This document shows, piece by piece, positions 13,370-26,381 of a DNA stretch of 64,000 bases. Position numbers and translations under genes: made by a program. The stretch's first letter is position 1; every line of letters begins with the position of its first letter. The stretch is from Macropodus opercularis (Eukaryota; Chordata; Actinopteri; Anabantiformes; Osphronemidae). The stretch lies in the NCBI GenBank assembly GCA_030770545.1, contig CM061109.1, positions 14,306,001 through 14,370,000 on the forward strand. The letters are read 5' to 3'. The notes under the pieces are model-generated. The model ran no database searches, was not told the origin of the DNA, and saw nothing but the letters and a program-made list of their open reading frames with translations.

Positions 13370-14765
13370 ATAAGGAAGCAGTGAAGGAGGAGGAACGCCA
13401 TCACCCTTCTTCCATACTTGATTTACTTAACGGCCATGCGTTGTTCCTGACTTGTTCATGTTTCATTGCTATGTTAATTATTATACTTTTTTACAGTGTT
13501 TAATTGTTTGTGTTTATGTTTGTTCGATTCGGGGGCTAGCCAAGAGTATTCTAGGATTCCCTTGTGTTCCGTACTGTCAAATTTGATTGTGTTACTGTGC
13601 CTCTACAATAGCTCTGGGGCCATATTTTACTACAATCCTATTTTTACAATTATTGTGAAACAAACTGTCAAGTTGATACTGTCCTAGGATATGAAAGCCT
13701 CTGTTAGGTTGGAAAGCCTTTTAAGTAAGGAACTGTTGAGGCACAGTGGAAGCTGACTACTTGACACATGGTGCAGCACATTTCTCTACACCCTCATAGA
13801 TTTTACAGTTGGTTGGTTGAAGAACTAGGATGAGAGGAGAAATCTGCTATTGACTTAGATTTTTGTTGCCATTTAGAACTGCCACAGTAGTTGGCCACTA
13901 CTTGACCAATGCACTTCGCTTCTTTCTTTTTTGCTTCCTTAGACTCTAGTTCATCACAAGCCTAAAATTAGTTTTAGTGCTAAAGTAATAAATTTGCCAA
14001 AAAAAAAAAAAAAGGTTCTGCAAAAAAAAAAAAGCCTCAATGTACAGTATGCTACTGGACTGAGTCGGAACTCATCTTGTCCCCTTGTTATTTTCATACA
14101 AGTCTCTCTGGTGTATTTTGCGTCGTTTTTTTCTGTCTGTGTCTTAACTTTTTGGTGACAGTGGGGCAGCATTCAGTGTAGCGCAGCACCACTGCACCCA
14201 GGTGAGACCTGATGTGAACATAGCATGTGGGAAATGAAACCAAAGTCTTAATGAAGTGTTTGAATGATGTACTCAATTCTCCAGGTAAAACATTACTCTG
14301 GGCCCAGCAACAACACTATACCTGTGCTTTCAAAATCACTCTAACAGGAAGGACTAGCCTCACTGTCAGCTAAAGTAGCTTAGCTGCATCACTAAGCAGA
14401 TGCATATGCGTGTGTGTGGTTGTATGTGTGCGTGCTTTGTGTGTGTTGCTGAGAGTAGTTTTGATTGTGAAATGACTTTTTTTTTGTTGAAGTCCTGTAG
14501 AGAGCTGAGAAGGTTTGATAAAACAAATCAGTGCCTTAGACCTGCAAACAGTAAAGTGCAGGCTTCTATGCCGCGTGGCATCGCAGGAACGAGTGTGCTG
14601 TGCTGACTTTTAGCAGTAAATTAGTGCTTTGTGATTCTGTCCCTGATAAATGTCTGTGTGAAAGTCGCATTACTAGGTTCATGCTAAATCTTTATATTCC
14701 ATTAACGGTGCAGAGACTGTAAGGAACATGTACGTATGCCAATAAAGCCCATACACCACAACAAA
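13370..14765 (+). other. fstl1: fstl1 3' untranslated region
   Basis: No coding exon is visible between the fstl1 stop and the AATAAA at 14741-14746. This gives a 3' UTR of about 1.4 kb. It holds two A-runs (13999-14013 and 14022-14033). The end is inferred from the signal, not observed. Confidence 0.6.
14741..14746 (+). terminator. Polyadenylation signal AATAAA, likely for fstl1
   Basis: Canonical hexamer about 1.37 kb after the fstl1 stop codon and before the lrrc58 promoter region, followed by CA-rich sequence and then a TG-rich stretch near 14772-14786 that could serve as the downstream element. Confidence 0.55.
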
Positions 14766-15394
14766 GACAAGAGTTTGTTTGTGTGTAAGCCAGTTTCTGC
14801 TCTCAAGCAAAAGTCCATTGATGATTGAAAATGTGTAAAAGGAGGCTTGCACACAGAGAAAACCTCAGAACGCAGCGCTAGATTGACTTGAATGCTTGAA
14901 TCCTGTTGAATCCTTGTTAACCCGTAGAGAAAGTTATTCCCTTAAAGAACAAGGGAAATCTGTGTCTTGTGTAGTATTTCATTAATTTAATCATTCAGTT
15001 CAGCTTGTCTTTTGTTGCCCTTAATCGCGTTAGTATCCTCACTGTTCTAAAGCTTTCTTTGTACGTATGCAAATGGCTTCCTAAGGTAACAGTAGCAGAA
15101 CAGAACTGTGAATGCAGTGAGGGGAGCCCGATCCTCCTGTACCCGCTTCTCATGCTATGCACGCTCGCATTCAATGCAGTCGGCGGAGCGTTGCACAATG
15201 AAACAAGAGGCGCCTGTTGCATAAGGCTGTGGACGCGGGTCAGATATGGAATAAGGCATCTGGGCGCCACGGCCCCGGTCAAGCGCGACTCCAGCAACCA
15301 GTTAACAGCGCTTAAACCCGGCAGCTGCGGCAAAACGCCAAAAACTGTGCAATAAACATGTTACAAACGGGGCTTAATTGAAAATGTACTGTGA

Positions 15395-15530
15395 CGGGCG
15401 GGTGGCGTAACCAATCAACTGCGCGGTGGGCGGGGATTGTTGCCAGGATGAGCCAATCGCTCAGAGGCTAGGTATATATCGCCCTCGGAGAAGGTCCGTG
15501 CTGTGGGGCGGCCGAACGTAGTTAAATGTA
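15395..15530 (+). promoter_or_regulatory. lrrc58: Probable lrrc58 core promoter
   Basis: Two CCAAT boxes (15411-15415 and 15453-15457), a GC box (GGGCGGGG, starting near 15428) and a TATA-like GGTATATATC at 15471-15480 lie in a locally GC-rich region 250-340 bases upstream of the lrrc58 start codon. A start site near 15500 would fit the TATA-like motif; it has not been observed. Confidence 0.55.
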
Positions 15531-15764
15531 GTTACAGCAGCGAGTCCTCCGAGGTAGAGCAGCGACCCAGATTCCCGCTAGAGATGCGATTTAATGTTAC
15601 AGCCGAGTGCAAAGAAACACGGTTGTGCTCCACGCTCACGGACAAGTACTGGAGTTCGCCGTAGTTCGCAGCCTGTGGCGCACACTTCTGCAAGGGCCGC
15701 GTTAGAGTTCAAATCCACGCTGAAACTGCCAAAATGGAGAATCACGAAGGAGCAGCGGCCGTAG
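15526..15764 (+). promoter_or_regulatory. lrrc58 leader with three upstream ATGs
   Basis: Three upstream starts precede the main ATG at 15734. A start-stop element (ATGTAG) sits at 15526-15531. A 26-codon uORF runs 15584-15664 (G at -3). A 56-codon uORF runs 15594-15764 in another frame, has a weak context (T at -3) and overlaps the first 31 bases of the main coding sequence. The main ATG has a strong context (A at -3, G at +4). Whether all three lie in the mRNA depends on the real start site. Confidence 0.55.
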
Positions 15765-18700
15765 GCGACGGCGTGCTGGACTTCTCCCGCCTGAGTCTGA
15801 GCACTTTTAACGTCGACGGCATCAGCAGCGAGAGGAAACGGGACACGAAGCAGCTGTACCTGAATTACAACCGGCTGACCGCCCTCTCCTCGTCGGTGAG
15901 CCTGTTCTGGAACCTCGAGTTTCTGGACATCAGTAACAACGGACTGTCGACTATCTGCGAGGGCGTCGCGCGTCTGACCAAGCTGAAGACGCTGATCGCC
16001 AAGAACAACCGCCTGGACGAGTTTTCGCTGCCCAAAGACTTCGGCTCCCTGCAGCTGGAGGTGTTGAACTTTAGTGGGAACCGATTTCAGGAGATCCCGC
16101 TGCAGTGTATGAAACTGCTGCGCTTGCAGTCGCTGTCACTCGGCGGAAACAGACTGAAGAGTATACCTGCCGAGATAGAAAACCTAGTCAGGTAGGTCTC
16201 ACCGGAAGCCCCGGCTGTCAGCCTTACTAGCACCGGTTCTAAGCCAGGCGGCGGGATCTTAACGTGACATCTCTACCTAGCTTATGATCTTGTAGCAAGC
16301 TAAGCTAATGTGCAGTGTAGCTTAGTGTATTTGACCTTGTTCTACAACTAGATACACATAACCAGGTTACGTTATTATGCCAACTATAGTTTCATTCGCT
16401 CCCCAATTAGCTCGGGCTATAATGACTTGGCTTCTGACGTTAATTACTGTTGTTATGGTTACCTGCTGCTAATTGTTGATTGGAATGGTTACCGGTGGCA
16501 AGCAGCCAATCAGAGGCCAATATTAAATTATTAGGTAAATCAATTTAGTTTTGAATTAGTTAATGGCAAATTATATTGCTTTCATTTTAAAAATAATATT
16601 TCAAGCTAAAATTGAATGTGATTATTGAGAATCATATGTATATTAGCGAGCGTTGCATGTTCCACTGCATGGTACTGACTCGACTCGACTTGCCTTTTGG
16701 TTTTCCATTTGGCAAAATATGCAGATGATACCGTAATTAATTCATAGCGAAATCAGTTCACGGGCTCCTAAAACTTTTGTTAACGTCTGTTTTTTTTGCT
16801 CTTCGGAGCATTGACCAATCAGAACAAGCCATTGTAGACCACCCCATTTTTTTCTTTTTAATTTTTACAGGTTCCTGATACTGCACCAAATGTTACATTA
16901 AATAATGGGAAACATATTCTGTACATTATTCAGAGAGTGTCCATTAGTTGCAACCAAAGCCAAGTATTTCTTTTAGGACCTACTGGAAACATACTTGCGT
17001 TAAGTGTTACTTCACCAAACATGCGAGACTGTGGCCAAAACACAAAAAATCGAAAACGTTTGGTGCTCAGTCAGTTATTTGCTAGAGTGAAGTGTTATTT
17101 GTTGTGTGTAGGAGCCGTGTCATAGAAGGTACTATTAATCCACTTTAGTCACATTTAACCAGCTGCTGAACTAGAACCAAAGGTGTTGACCATCCTATTT
17201 AACCAGCAGGAAGTTTTATAAATTTATATATGAAGTGGTCACTTTAGCTTAAACATGGTAAACGTGGTTTGTCCATATTTTGTGGGGATTTTTTTCATTT
17301 TTGTCTGTCATGTTTATTTGGAAACAGTTTGTCCTGTAAACAACATGAGTCAGCTGGATAATTGCGATAAGCAGGTCCACTATCTATCTTGGAAGTGGTT
17401 TTGAGCATACTGAATAAAACTCTTAGCAGGAAGTTGTAGTGTTGTTTAAAACATTTGAACCAAGGTTATTCTTACAGTAAAATTCAGAGTAAACAAAATC
17501 ATGCAGTAAAGAAAGGAGGAGGCACAACTATAAATGGCACACACTAGTGTGGATAAAATAAAGGCCCACTAAAGTTGTTATCATAGTTGTTAATTTTTTT
17601 AACTGCCTGGTACACTGGAATAGGAAGTGAAAGGTTTATAAAGCAGGGTTATTAAAAAAATAGACCTTTATGGACAAACTGTCTAATGATATATCTCAGT
17701 GTGGTAAATTATAATGTAGGTCTTCCCTCGCGGCTGATTTGTGCCACTGTGTTCGTGAGGAGACCCTGAATGTCTCCGGTCCTGTCATAGAGGGGGGCCT
17801 GCTCAGTGCTCAGCCACCAAGGACAGTATAATGGCTTCCTCTCTCGCAGTCGCTGTGTCATCAGTTCCAGCAGGCAGATGGCCTGACAGCTTACTTTTAC
17901 TGACCAGGCATCTATTGCTCTGTCCCTGTGTTTCGATCCCAATTACTAACCTCTTACGTCTCCACCTCTGTGTGCTCCATGCCTTTACTGAACCTACCAG
18001 GAGCCTTCATTGTTCAAATACTGTCTACAGAACGTATCTGTGCTACTGTTTACTAAACCTCAATGTGGTAGTTTCCCACCAGCACACATCTGGTCCAGTT
18101 TTCATTCCTGAACATGGGTGACATATAAATGCAAGTGCAGAGCAAGAGTGTGGTCTGAGGTCATTTCAGGTTTCATGTAGTTTCTTTTGTCAAATGTAGA
18201 TGCACAGAAAGCGACTTCATGCAAACGCTTAAGTGTGAAACTAGCTCCCCCTGGAGGTAGAACATCAGGCAAATAAAACACTTCAGTTAGAATTAATCCT
18301 TTCACTATATCTCATCTGTTAGTCTGGAGCTGTTGTATCTGGGTGGAAACCTCATCTCAGCCATTCCTCCTGAAGTGGCCAACCTGCCCTACCTCACCTA
18401 CCTGGTGCTATGTGACAACCGCATCCAAAGTGTGCCACCACAGCTCACCAGGTAACTGCAGCTCTCCATCACTCTGATGGTTTAACCTGCAGCAAATGCT
18501 CCTCACAATATATAAATGCTTGTAGGGTAAGGTTGATGAAGTCATATTTTGCTTCTGTTTGTGTCTCCAGTCTCGACTCACTCCGTTCTTTAAGTCTTCA
18601 CAACAACTTGCTCACGTACCTACCAAGGGAGATCCTCAGCCTGGTGCACCTGCAGGAGCTCAGTCTCCGAGGTAACCCACTGGTTGTGCGCTTTGTTAAG

Positions 18701-19290
18701 GAGATGACCTATGACCCCCCTTCGCTGCTGGAGTTGGCTGGACGTACAATCAAAAGCCGAAATATCCCTTACTTCCCTTGCGACCTGCCGTCAAATCTGC
18801 TGCGTTACCTAGACCTGGCAAGCAAATGCCCCAACCCAAAGTGTGCTGGTGAGACACTTTAGTGCTGAATGACTTTTATAGATACACATTTTAGATTTGT
18901 ATATTTTTGGGATGTGGTGGTAAAGCAGTGTTTACTTGTGATACCTTGTCAGTCAGTTGTGCCAGCTTAAAGAATGCATAAAAGATAAATGGCAAAGAAA
19001 ACTCTTGTGTAGGATAAATGTCTGGTGACCACTGTGTATCCATTCAGACATCAGACCTATTTTGATTTTGTTCTTGTCACTCTGAACTTTCTCTAGGGGT
19101 CTATTTTGATTCCTGCGTGCGCCAGATCAAATTTGTGGACTTCTGTGGCAAGTACCGGCTGCCCCTCATGCACTACCTGTGCTCCCCAGAGTGCACCTCT
19201 CCCTGCAACTCCAACCCCCAAAGCGATGCTGAGTCAGAGGATGAGAGCACGGTGTCTGCTGACCGGCTGCAGAGGGTGCTTCTGGGGTGA
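15734..19290 (+). CDS. lrrc58: Leucine-rich repeat-containing protein 58
   Basis: Four exons (15734-16191, 18323-18451, 18571-18848, 19097-19290) join in phase to 352 residues; human LRRC58 is about 371. The first exon encodes the N-terminus (MENHEGAAAVGDG) and repeats of the LxxLxLxxNxL type from about residue 35; repeats continue through exons 2 and 3 to about residue 225. The tail is Cys-rich (KCPNPKCAG, FDSCVRQIKFVDFCGKYRLP, LCSPECTSPC) and ends in an acidic, serine-rich stretch. As far as I recall, recent work describes LRRC58 as a cullin-RING substrate receptor that controls cysteine dioxygenase according to cysteine supply; that role is from the family, not from this sequence. It lies about 1 kb behind fstl1 on the same strand, as in human. 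Confidence 0.95.
16651..16730. mobile_element. Possible remnant of a short teleost DNA-transposon-like repeat
   Basis: Within lrrc58 intron 1, a stretch reads TTCCACTGCATGGTAC, then tandem GACTCGACTCGACT, then TTTTGGTTTTCCA. This wording resembles a non-autonomous repeat I remember as common in fish genomes. Ends and target-site duplication are not visible, so the call is weak. Confidence 0.35.
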
Positions 19291-20640
19291 TGGGAAATGG
19301 AGCAACCTGTAATCCTCCGGCCAAGCCCATACATGTCAACTACACGAGATACACACAAATACGCAATACACACAGTCTCTGCAACACACACAATGTGAAA
19401 AAGTGGTCCTTTCTACTGTGGCCTTAAAATACCAACTCACATTATATGGAAGCTGCTCCCTCTTATGTCAGTCTACTTAACATGAGTAAAGACAGTCTCT
19501 TATTTCTCAAGGAGCCATGCAAATCTGCACGTGCAGACAGTCATGGCTGCATAAAGCTGCTCATCTCTCAGTCGAGCATAGGAGGGCAGTAAAACTCTTC
19601 TTTTGGACTGAAGGCGCAGCGGGTTTCTTTTATTTTCTAGGGCAGTAAAATTTTCTTTAAAACAAGACCTGGTGCTTTGTAGTTGCATAATTCTCTGTTT
19701 CCTAAAGGTTTGGATATGAACAGTTTGTTTTTGTCCAGATACTGGATATGCACACGACGCTTTCACGTATATTACTTTGACCAAGTCAGCATTCAAGCTG
19801 CTTTTGTAAAAAGGATTTTTCAAGGATGTCAGCAAAAAACTGACACTAGTTTTACTCTAATGGGATGAGTACTGGTGTGGGAGATGGACTCATTAACCTT
19901 GTGTTTGGTGAGTTAGACTGCCCCACGTGACCAAGGCATATGCGTTAGTTTTTGTTTTTTTCTTTTGGAACCTCTGATAATTGCAGACCGGCTGTGGCAC
20001 GACTGTTTTAAATGAGCTACAATAATGGTTACGTGCGTAAGTAGAAGAATGCTTGTCCAGGCTTACTCACAGGAAGTGGAAGCGGGGTGGACCATGGAAA
20101 ACCATTCTTAGCGTTAGCACAGAAACAATAGCTTTTCACAGAAACACAGTGGCAACTCGAACATTTGTGTTCAGGGTCAATGATTTTCTCTGAGCAGCAA
20201 TGAAAACTGTTTCTGGTCTTGGTTACATGTCTGCTTCGACTAGATTATGAAATAACGATTTTATAAAATCACAGATCGTGTGAGTCTGTTAGTGAGGAGG
20301 AAAACCTCCTAGTGGATTTACAGTAGACGCTGACGTTTAGAAAGTAGAAGAATGCTAGAACCTGCCCTAGAACAAGTGCCTCACTAACAGGGTAAAGTTT
20401 TAGTGATTTCAGATCTCAGTAGGTTAATCACACTAAAAAGAAGAAGTGACCTTAACCATAACTAAAGGAACAGCCTTTATACAATTCCTTTCTCCAATGC
20501 TAAACACTCTATGTATTTAATGACCTGCAGAATAGGTGGCACTTAAACAGAAATATATTAAAGATGTATTAATTGTACTTTCTATTACCCCATTCAGATT
20601 GTATAAAATATATAACAATAAAGACTGACTGTAATATCTC
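19291..20640 (+). other. lrrc58: lrrc58 3' untranslated region
   Basis: No further exon is seen after the lrrc58 stop. AATAAA at 20617-20622 would give a 3' UTR of about 1.3 kb. Confidence 0.5.
20617..20622 (+). terminator. Polyadenylation signal AATAAA, likely for lrrc58
   Basis: Canonical hexamer in AT-rich sequence, followed within 40 bases by a T/TG-rich stretch (TTCTGTGACTGTTG), an arrangement usual for poly(A) sites. Confidence 0.5.
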
Positions 20641-23600
20641 TAAATGTTAGTATTGTTCTGTGACTGTTGATGCATTTTTGCTACTCTGTTTTGTTAAAGT
20701 GTGTGTGTTTACATGAACCAATCCAACCGTTCTGAAATTTGAATGTGTTCAGGTTTCATTTGCATATGAAGGTGAGTTCATTCTCAAGGCTGAATACTGA
20801 GCGACACTTTCTTTAGACCAGAACCAAGAGATGCCAGAGTGAACACATTCTGCCTCTCACAATTCACTAATCCCTTGACATCACCTGCCAAGAGCTACAG
20901 GCCACTTTGTTTCTCGTCTCTTGTCTTTTTTTGTTTCACAGTTTCTGTTCCTATCTCTGCCTCATTCAACTTCTTTTCACCTCAGTGTTTTTTATTCAAC
21001 GTGACTGGAAAAAACGATGGACTCAATGATGAATATACTTGGTTTTAAACAGTCTTTGACCAAGTCACAGCTGGGGTCCTGTGTTTCTGCAGCATGTCTC
21101 TTGTCTTTGCAGAACCCACCTACCAGCAGCGGTCACCAAGGAAACACTGCAGCACATTGCCTGGAATAATGTCATAACAGTTTACGACACAAAGATGCTG
21201 CCACGAATGCAACCTGAGATGCCACCGCAATTAAAGCAGCGAGTTGTTACAGGCAGACGAGAAGAGTACCTGTTACCAGCACTCAGCCTGTTAGACTGAC
21301 AATAAATGTGAAGATTTGGGTTTAAACTGGAATAGTGTCAGAAAGGGAGAGGCTGTCTGCGTTAGCGCTCAGCAGCTGGGCCAGCTACACATAGTGGTCA
21401 TAGTCCTCTCATGTTTAGCTGCAGCAGGTGTGATTCAATCTACATCACTTCTTGTTTGCTTAATGTCATTGGGCACCATTATTCTGAGTTTAACAATACC
21501 TACAGTGTCCTGGCTGATCAGTGGATCAAAGTGCTTTGACATCAGGGTTTTGAGTCTCTAAGCCTCTTATTGCTTTCAGTCAGAGGCATACCAGCAGAAA
21601 TCAGCTCACAGTATAGCCAGCGTGCATTCACGAGCACGCCAGACACGTGACGTGTTCAAATTTACACTCAACTGCACACGACAGTCACACACTGTAGATA
21701 CTCGCAACAATCAGACCTTGTCTTCAGAATTATAGAATTAGTCCTGCAAGGAGAAAGTCGGGTTGAAGACCCCAGCAGGAGGTGAAGGAGGTGGAGGTGA
21801 TGTGGAAGGAGAAGGAGAATATTTCCACTGTTTCATAACTTTTGTATTTTTTTTCTCTGATAATGACTAGAGCTGAACTTCAGCCTCTTCCTTAAATCAT
21901 TATCATGCTTTTGTCTGTCACAGTTCTTACATTATTGTCTGCTCTGTTGCTTATTCAGCATTTAAACTAGAAAGCAGGAGGCTGATGCTTTGAGCCTTTA
22001 TTTATTAGTAGAGCCATGAAGACGGGAGCCTGTTGGAGAGCTTTGATCTGCTCCTGCTAATCCAGGTCCATGGAAACACTGCAGAACGAGCTGGAGGGTT
22101 CCACAGAGGGATTTGTCTCTGGGTATGTAAGTGAGCAAACCTGGACATGTCACGGGGGAGATTCGGCCCAGAGTGACAGCGCTGCATTGGAAGGGTTTGG
22201 GGATGTTTCGCACACTGAGCTGTTTATCGTCACCCTCAAAGGCTCGATGATGCGACTCTCTGGCGCTGCGGTCTGTTGTTGAATCACAGTCACAGATGCT
22301 TCCATGTCAGGAAACGGTAGTGCTGCCTGTCAGGGGTGGTTCAACAGGAACTTAAAAACCTTGTGTTATTGTTTTGTTTGGTGGACGTCCAGCTGATGGA
22401 TGTGCACAATATGGCACTTTAACCGGAGGGAGACTGTAAGCGACACCTGTATTTGGTAATTATAACTTCATCTTGTTACAACCGATCCCTGTTAACTTAG
22501 ACTGAACGCCGTGTGTCCGGTGTCATGCAGCCCGTCCTCCCTATGTGCTTTTCCTCTTTGACTCCTGCTTTTCGAGTAACAGCCCCGTGTCTCTATATGA
22601 AATATTCAAGCAGACAGTAATCTGAGCGTCAGTGCAGTCCACCTGCCACCAGTGCAGTCTGTGTTGCACCTGATCCCAGAGAAACCTGAGCACGATGGCC
22701 ACACTTTAGGTGTAACAGAGCACAGAGCAGTGAATCAGTCCTCCACTGTGGCACCAACACAGCATGAGTTGATCTCAAGTTGAAATGGTGAGTGTACACA
22801 TCACTGATCCTTTCATGTACTGAAAGATTATTAAATTTGTTTATTTATTGGTTTTGCTGACCTCTGACCTAAAACATCAGTTTAGTTACTGATCAAAGTT
22901 TCCATTAGCTAGTTTAAGACATTAAAGATTCTATTGTCTTGTACTTATTAAACTTCAAATGTTCCTTCCAGAGATGTCAGTGTTGAATTGTGGGAACTCA
23001 CTTTACAGCCAAGTGCTGTCTCTCAGTGCCTCGCTTGTTTTCAGCAATTAAAGTGTGGCTACAACTACATGAAAACATACAGATCCAAGTCATTAGTTGA
23101 TGCTGATCACACGAATCTTTCCTTCCATGATACAAATGGCCTCCGTGCTTTAGTAAGATTCACAACGAGACACTGTGACGATCAATCAGAAGGAATAGAA
23201 ACAGAGCGTTTATGAAACCAAACATAGGAGAAATTTGACCAGTTTGTTACCTTTTCCTGAGAAGACTGGAAGGTAACTATACACTGAAGTCTCCTTTATT
23301 TAAAATCGACATTTACTGCTTCAAACCCAGACAAACGCTGTGTCAGCACAACATCTGAACATTTGTCACATCTGAAGCTAAATGTGCTCTACACAATTCT
23401 TAATCTTGGAAAATCCCTCTCTGGAATAGTGTTGATTTAAAATCAGCGAAGCTACAGTGTGCCACATAAATCCCTCCTCAGCATGCAGGGCTACTGACAC
23501 TGCAGTGTGTGGTGACACTCCCTCATCAGGAATGACCCTGTTTGTAAGCTCACACTGTAAATCTCTGTGACGTCTTAATAACACCTTTATGCCTCTGATG

Positions 23601-23902
23601 GCTGGTGGAACAAATGCAGACATATTTCTGGGAGCTCTCCGCGCTCAGAACCTTGCTGAACGTTTTGTCCATGTCAGTGATGCGAATGTGATGATGTTTG
23701 GTGAACAGCGACGTGTTTGTCTTTCCATTAAAACAAGTGCTGTTATTCCATGTATTTATTTGACTGTTCCAGTCCCATGCGCCACCCAGTCCCCGGGGGG
23801 CCGCTTCATGCTGCAACACACCGCATGGGTCACCTCACACTGTGAAGCCCGTTAATGGGACGGTTTGAGTTTGAAAGCTTAGAAAAGAAAGCCAGCGAGA
23901 GA

Positions 23903-23954
<52 letters not shown>

Positions 23955-26345
23955 CTCCCCTCTGCGGCTCACACGCCTCCCTCCATGCGCAAATGAAAAC
24001 CGCGGCAGCCTGGTGAACTTTTCCACTGAGTGACAGGATCTTATCGCGCCGTGGACTCAGTCTGATGGACGTATAATGGTGTGAGATGCAGTCGAGGTGC
24101 GCAGCTATGGGACCTTTGCAGCTATGAAAGATAAAGTGTCGCCCAGTCCTGTGTTTTATATTTATATCACAACGTTTTTGAGTCTTGCGCGATGGAGGCT
24201 GGAGTGGGACGAGTTGATGGAATCCTCCGTCTTTGGGGACCGAGGTTTGCGCTTTACTTCTTCCTATAGTTTCCTGTCTTGGTTTTTATTGTAATGACAT
24301 TAATAGCTTTGATTTCACCGTGAAATAATCGCGATTGTTTTTACGCAGCCCGTTCACCTTCAAGTCTTCAAGTCAGATATTTAAACGTACGACAATAGGA
24401 ATAAAAATCCTCAGCTATCCAACAGCTGCGTTGATCAGATCTCTAATGATTATTTTGCATGTGGACTAATCACATTTCAACATATATAGAATGACGCGGA
24501 CTCGTCTGTGCTCTGATGACAGTTTAATATGAAGGTGAGTAATGTATCAAACCAGGCTGTAAAAGGCACCATGTGGTCTGAGATGACGCGCGTCGAGCTG
24601 AGGCGGGATTTTAGTCCCATTAATTGAATTCTAGCTCAGATTAAAGAATGAACTTCTAAACGGATTACTGGCTGAGGAGGAATGTTTCAATGTTGGGCCC
24701 TGAACCGGGCTTTGGGCTACATGTGGCATCGCCTGTGGTTAGACTCTGATCTTAAAAGAGAAACCAAAAGATTGACAGGACAATAAATGGGTTTAACTCA
24801 GTTTTAATGAAAAGTCTTCGTGGTTATAGGCTAGTGATCTAAATCTCACAGCGCGCTGTCAGAAATGGCTGAAACAGTCTCAATAGTTCCCTTCATTAAA
24901 GAACCTTTACGCTTAAAGAAGGCAAGTAAACAAGTAAAAGCTAGGCTGCACCTTGCAGGCCCGCCCTGCTGGAGCGAAATGTTCAAGGCTACAGGTAGCT
25001 CAGGTATGACTTGCGGTTTAGCCTTCAGGACTTCAAAAGACACTCCTCATGACTATTCAGAACTGTCAAAACATGTCCAAAAACTCTGGCTCAGCCTGGG
25101 GAAGAGCCCTGCTCTCACTCCTTGTGCAGTGACCTCCACGCTGGATGTTGGCCAGCCTTCGTTGGCTGGTGCAGGGCGGCAGGTTCTCTCCCATGGAGGC
25201 AGAACTTTCTAAACCTGGCGGAAATGCCTCTCTCTGTCAGAGTTTCCTGCAGGAAGCAGCAGAACTGTATCTAAACTTGGAAAGTGACAAAAGGACATGG
25301 ACAGGAACTCCAGACATTTCCCAGATACATCGCTCACAGGGTTTCATTGTTCTGTTAACACCATCCGTTGATGGAAGTTGGTTAGTGTGGGCTTCACTTC
25401 ATGGCTTTGTAGACTTCACGTTGCTGAATGCATCACCAAACATCAGTAGCGGATGACTCCTGTAACTTCACCAGACTCCTGCAGGTTATGAGTCACACTA
25501 CAGACAGAGACGAGACAAGCGATGCTACTCACATAAACATCACTTGTCTGTATCAGTACAAGTGGTCTCACATTGTCTCAACAACAAGCCACTGAGTCAT
25601 TTTAGTGTTAACAGTGATCACACTCTCCGTCTGTCCCGGTTTCAGCTCAGATCATGGTATCGGGTGATTAAATCTGCAACATGTCAGTGCAGCACAGGGA
25701 GCCTCATAAAATGCCTGTGGAAAGAGCGACAAACTCTCCAAAGTTGACACCTTCAGTGTCCAACGCTTTCGATTACTGGGCTGACTGCGGATTGTGAGGT
25801 CCTGAAACTGTAAACGGTAGCTCTGGTACACTTTAATTGGAGTATTCCTCTCGATCCTGTGTTGGCTGCTTCACCTCTACTGTACAATGTACAAAGAGCT
25901 AGTGTAAACCAAGGATAAGTGGAAACAAACAGCTTCCTGTTACACAGCCAGAGCTCTGATTTGTGGTGGGAAATAATGTACTATTGCTTTTTTGTATTCT
26001 GATCTTAGTTTCATTGCAATTTTGCTGTCTGTTGGGATTATTTGTGCCTCTACTTTCTTTCTTTTTTCTGTCAAACTTCATCGTGGGTCAAAATTATATC
26101 CATGCTTCCATCATTTCCTCTCTGTGGTCCCTGCTAGAGCACCACACTGTGGTGGCCGCAAGCTTTACAGCTGTTTAATGAGTTATAGCCCTGGAGCAGG
26201 ACGTCTGGTACCCAGCACGTTCTGTTCTGCCGTTCTTATCATTAATGAGACACGCATGACTATATAAATATATAGAAAGGACGGCCAGGCTGTATTAAAT
26301 GCTTTATGACCATCATGCATGTCATTTTATCTGTTCACTCCTCAG
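20641..26345. other. Intergenic/upstream region with no recognised gene
   Basis: No known protein is encoded here. A CpG-richer block near 23955-24130, just after the AC microsatellite, and a good donor-like AAG/GTGAGT at about 24535 could mark a promoter and noncoding first exon of gpr156, whose second exon begins after an acceptor at 26344-26345. This is a guess. Two adjoining open frames at 24865-25212 and 25145-25456 show no domain. Confidence 0.4.
23905..23952. repeat. (AC)24 microsatellite
   Basis: Perfect AC dinucleotide run of 48 bases directly upstream of a CpG-richer block. Confidence 0.98.
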
Positions 26346-26381
26346 AATGCGTGTCTAAAAGTGGACAGACTGGGGTCAGTC

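Noticed and set aside
13370..14740. A counterpart of miR-198, which lies in the primate FSTL1 3' UTR
   Set aside because: No suitable hairpin was noticed in the fish 3' UTR, and the microRNA is known only from primates as far as I recall.
14995..15355. Overlapping open frames of 112 and 116 codons on both strands upstream of lrrc58
   Set aside because: Both lie in a stop-poor, GC-richer promoter flank; neither shows a domain or plausible splice structure.
24865..25456. Two adjoining plus-strand frames of 115 and 103 codons between lrrc58 and gpr156
   Set aside because: Different frames, no recognised family and no clear splice sites or promoter; likely chance.
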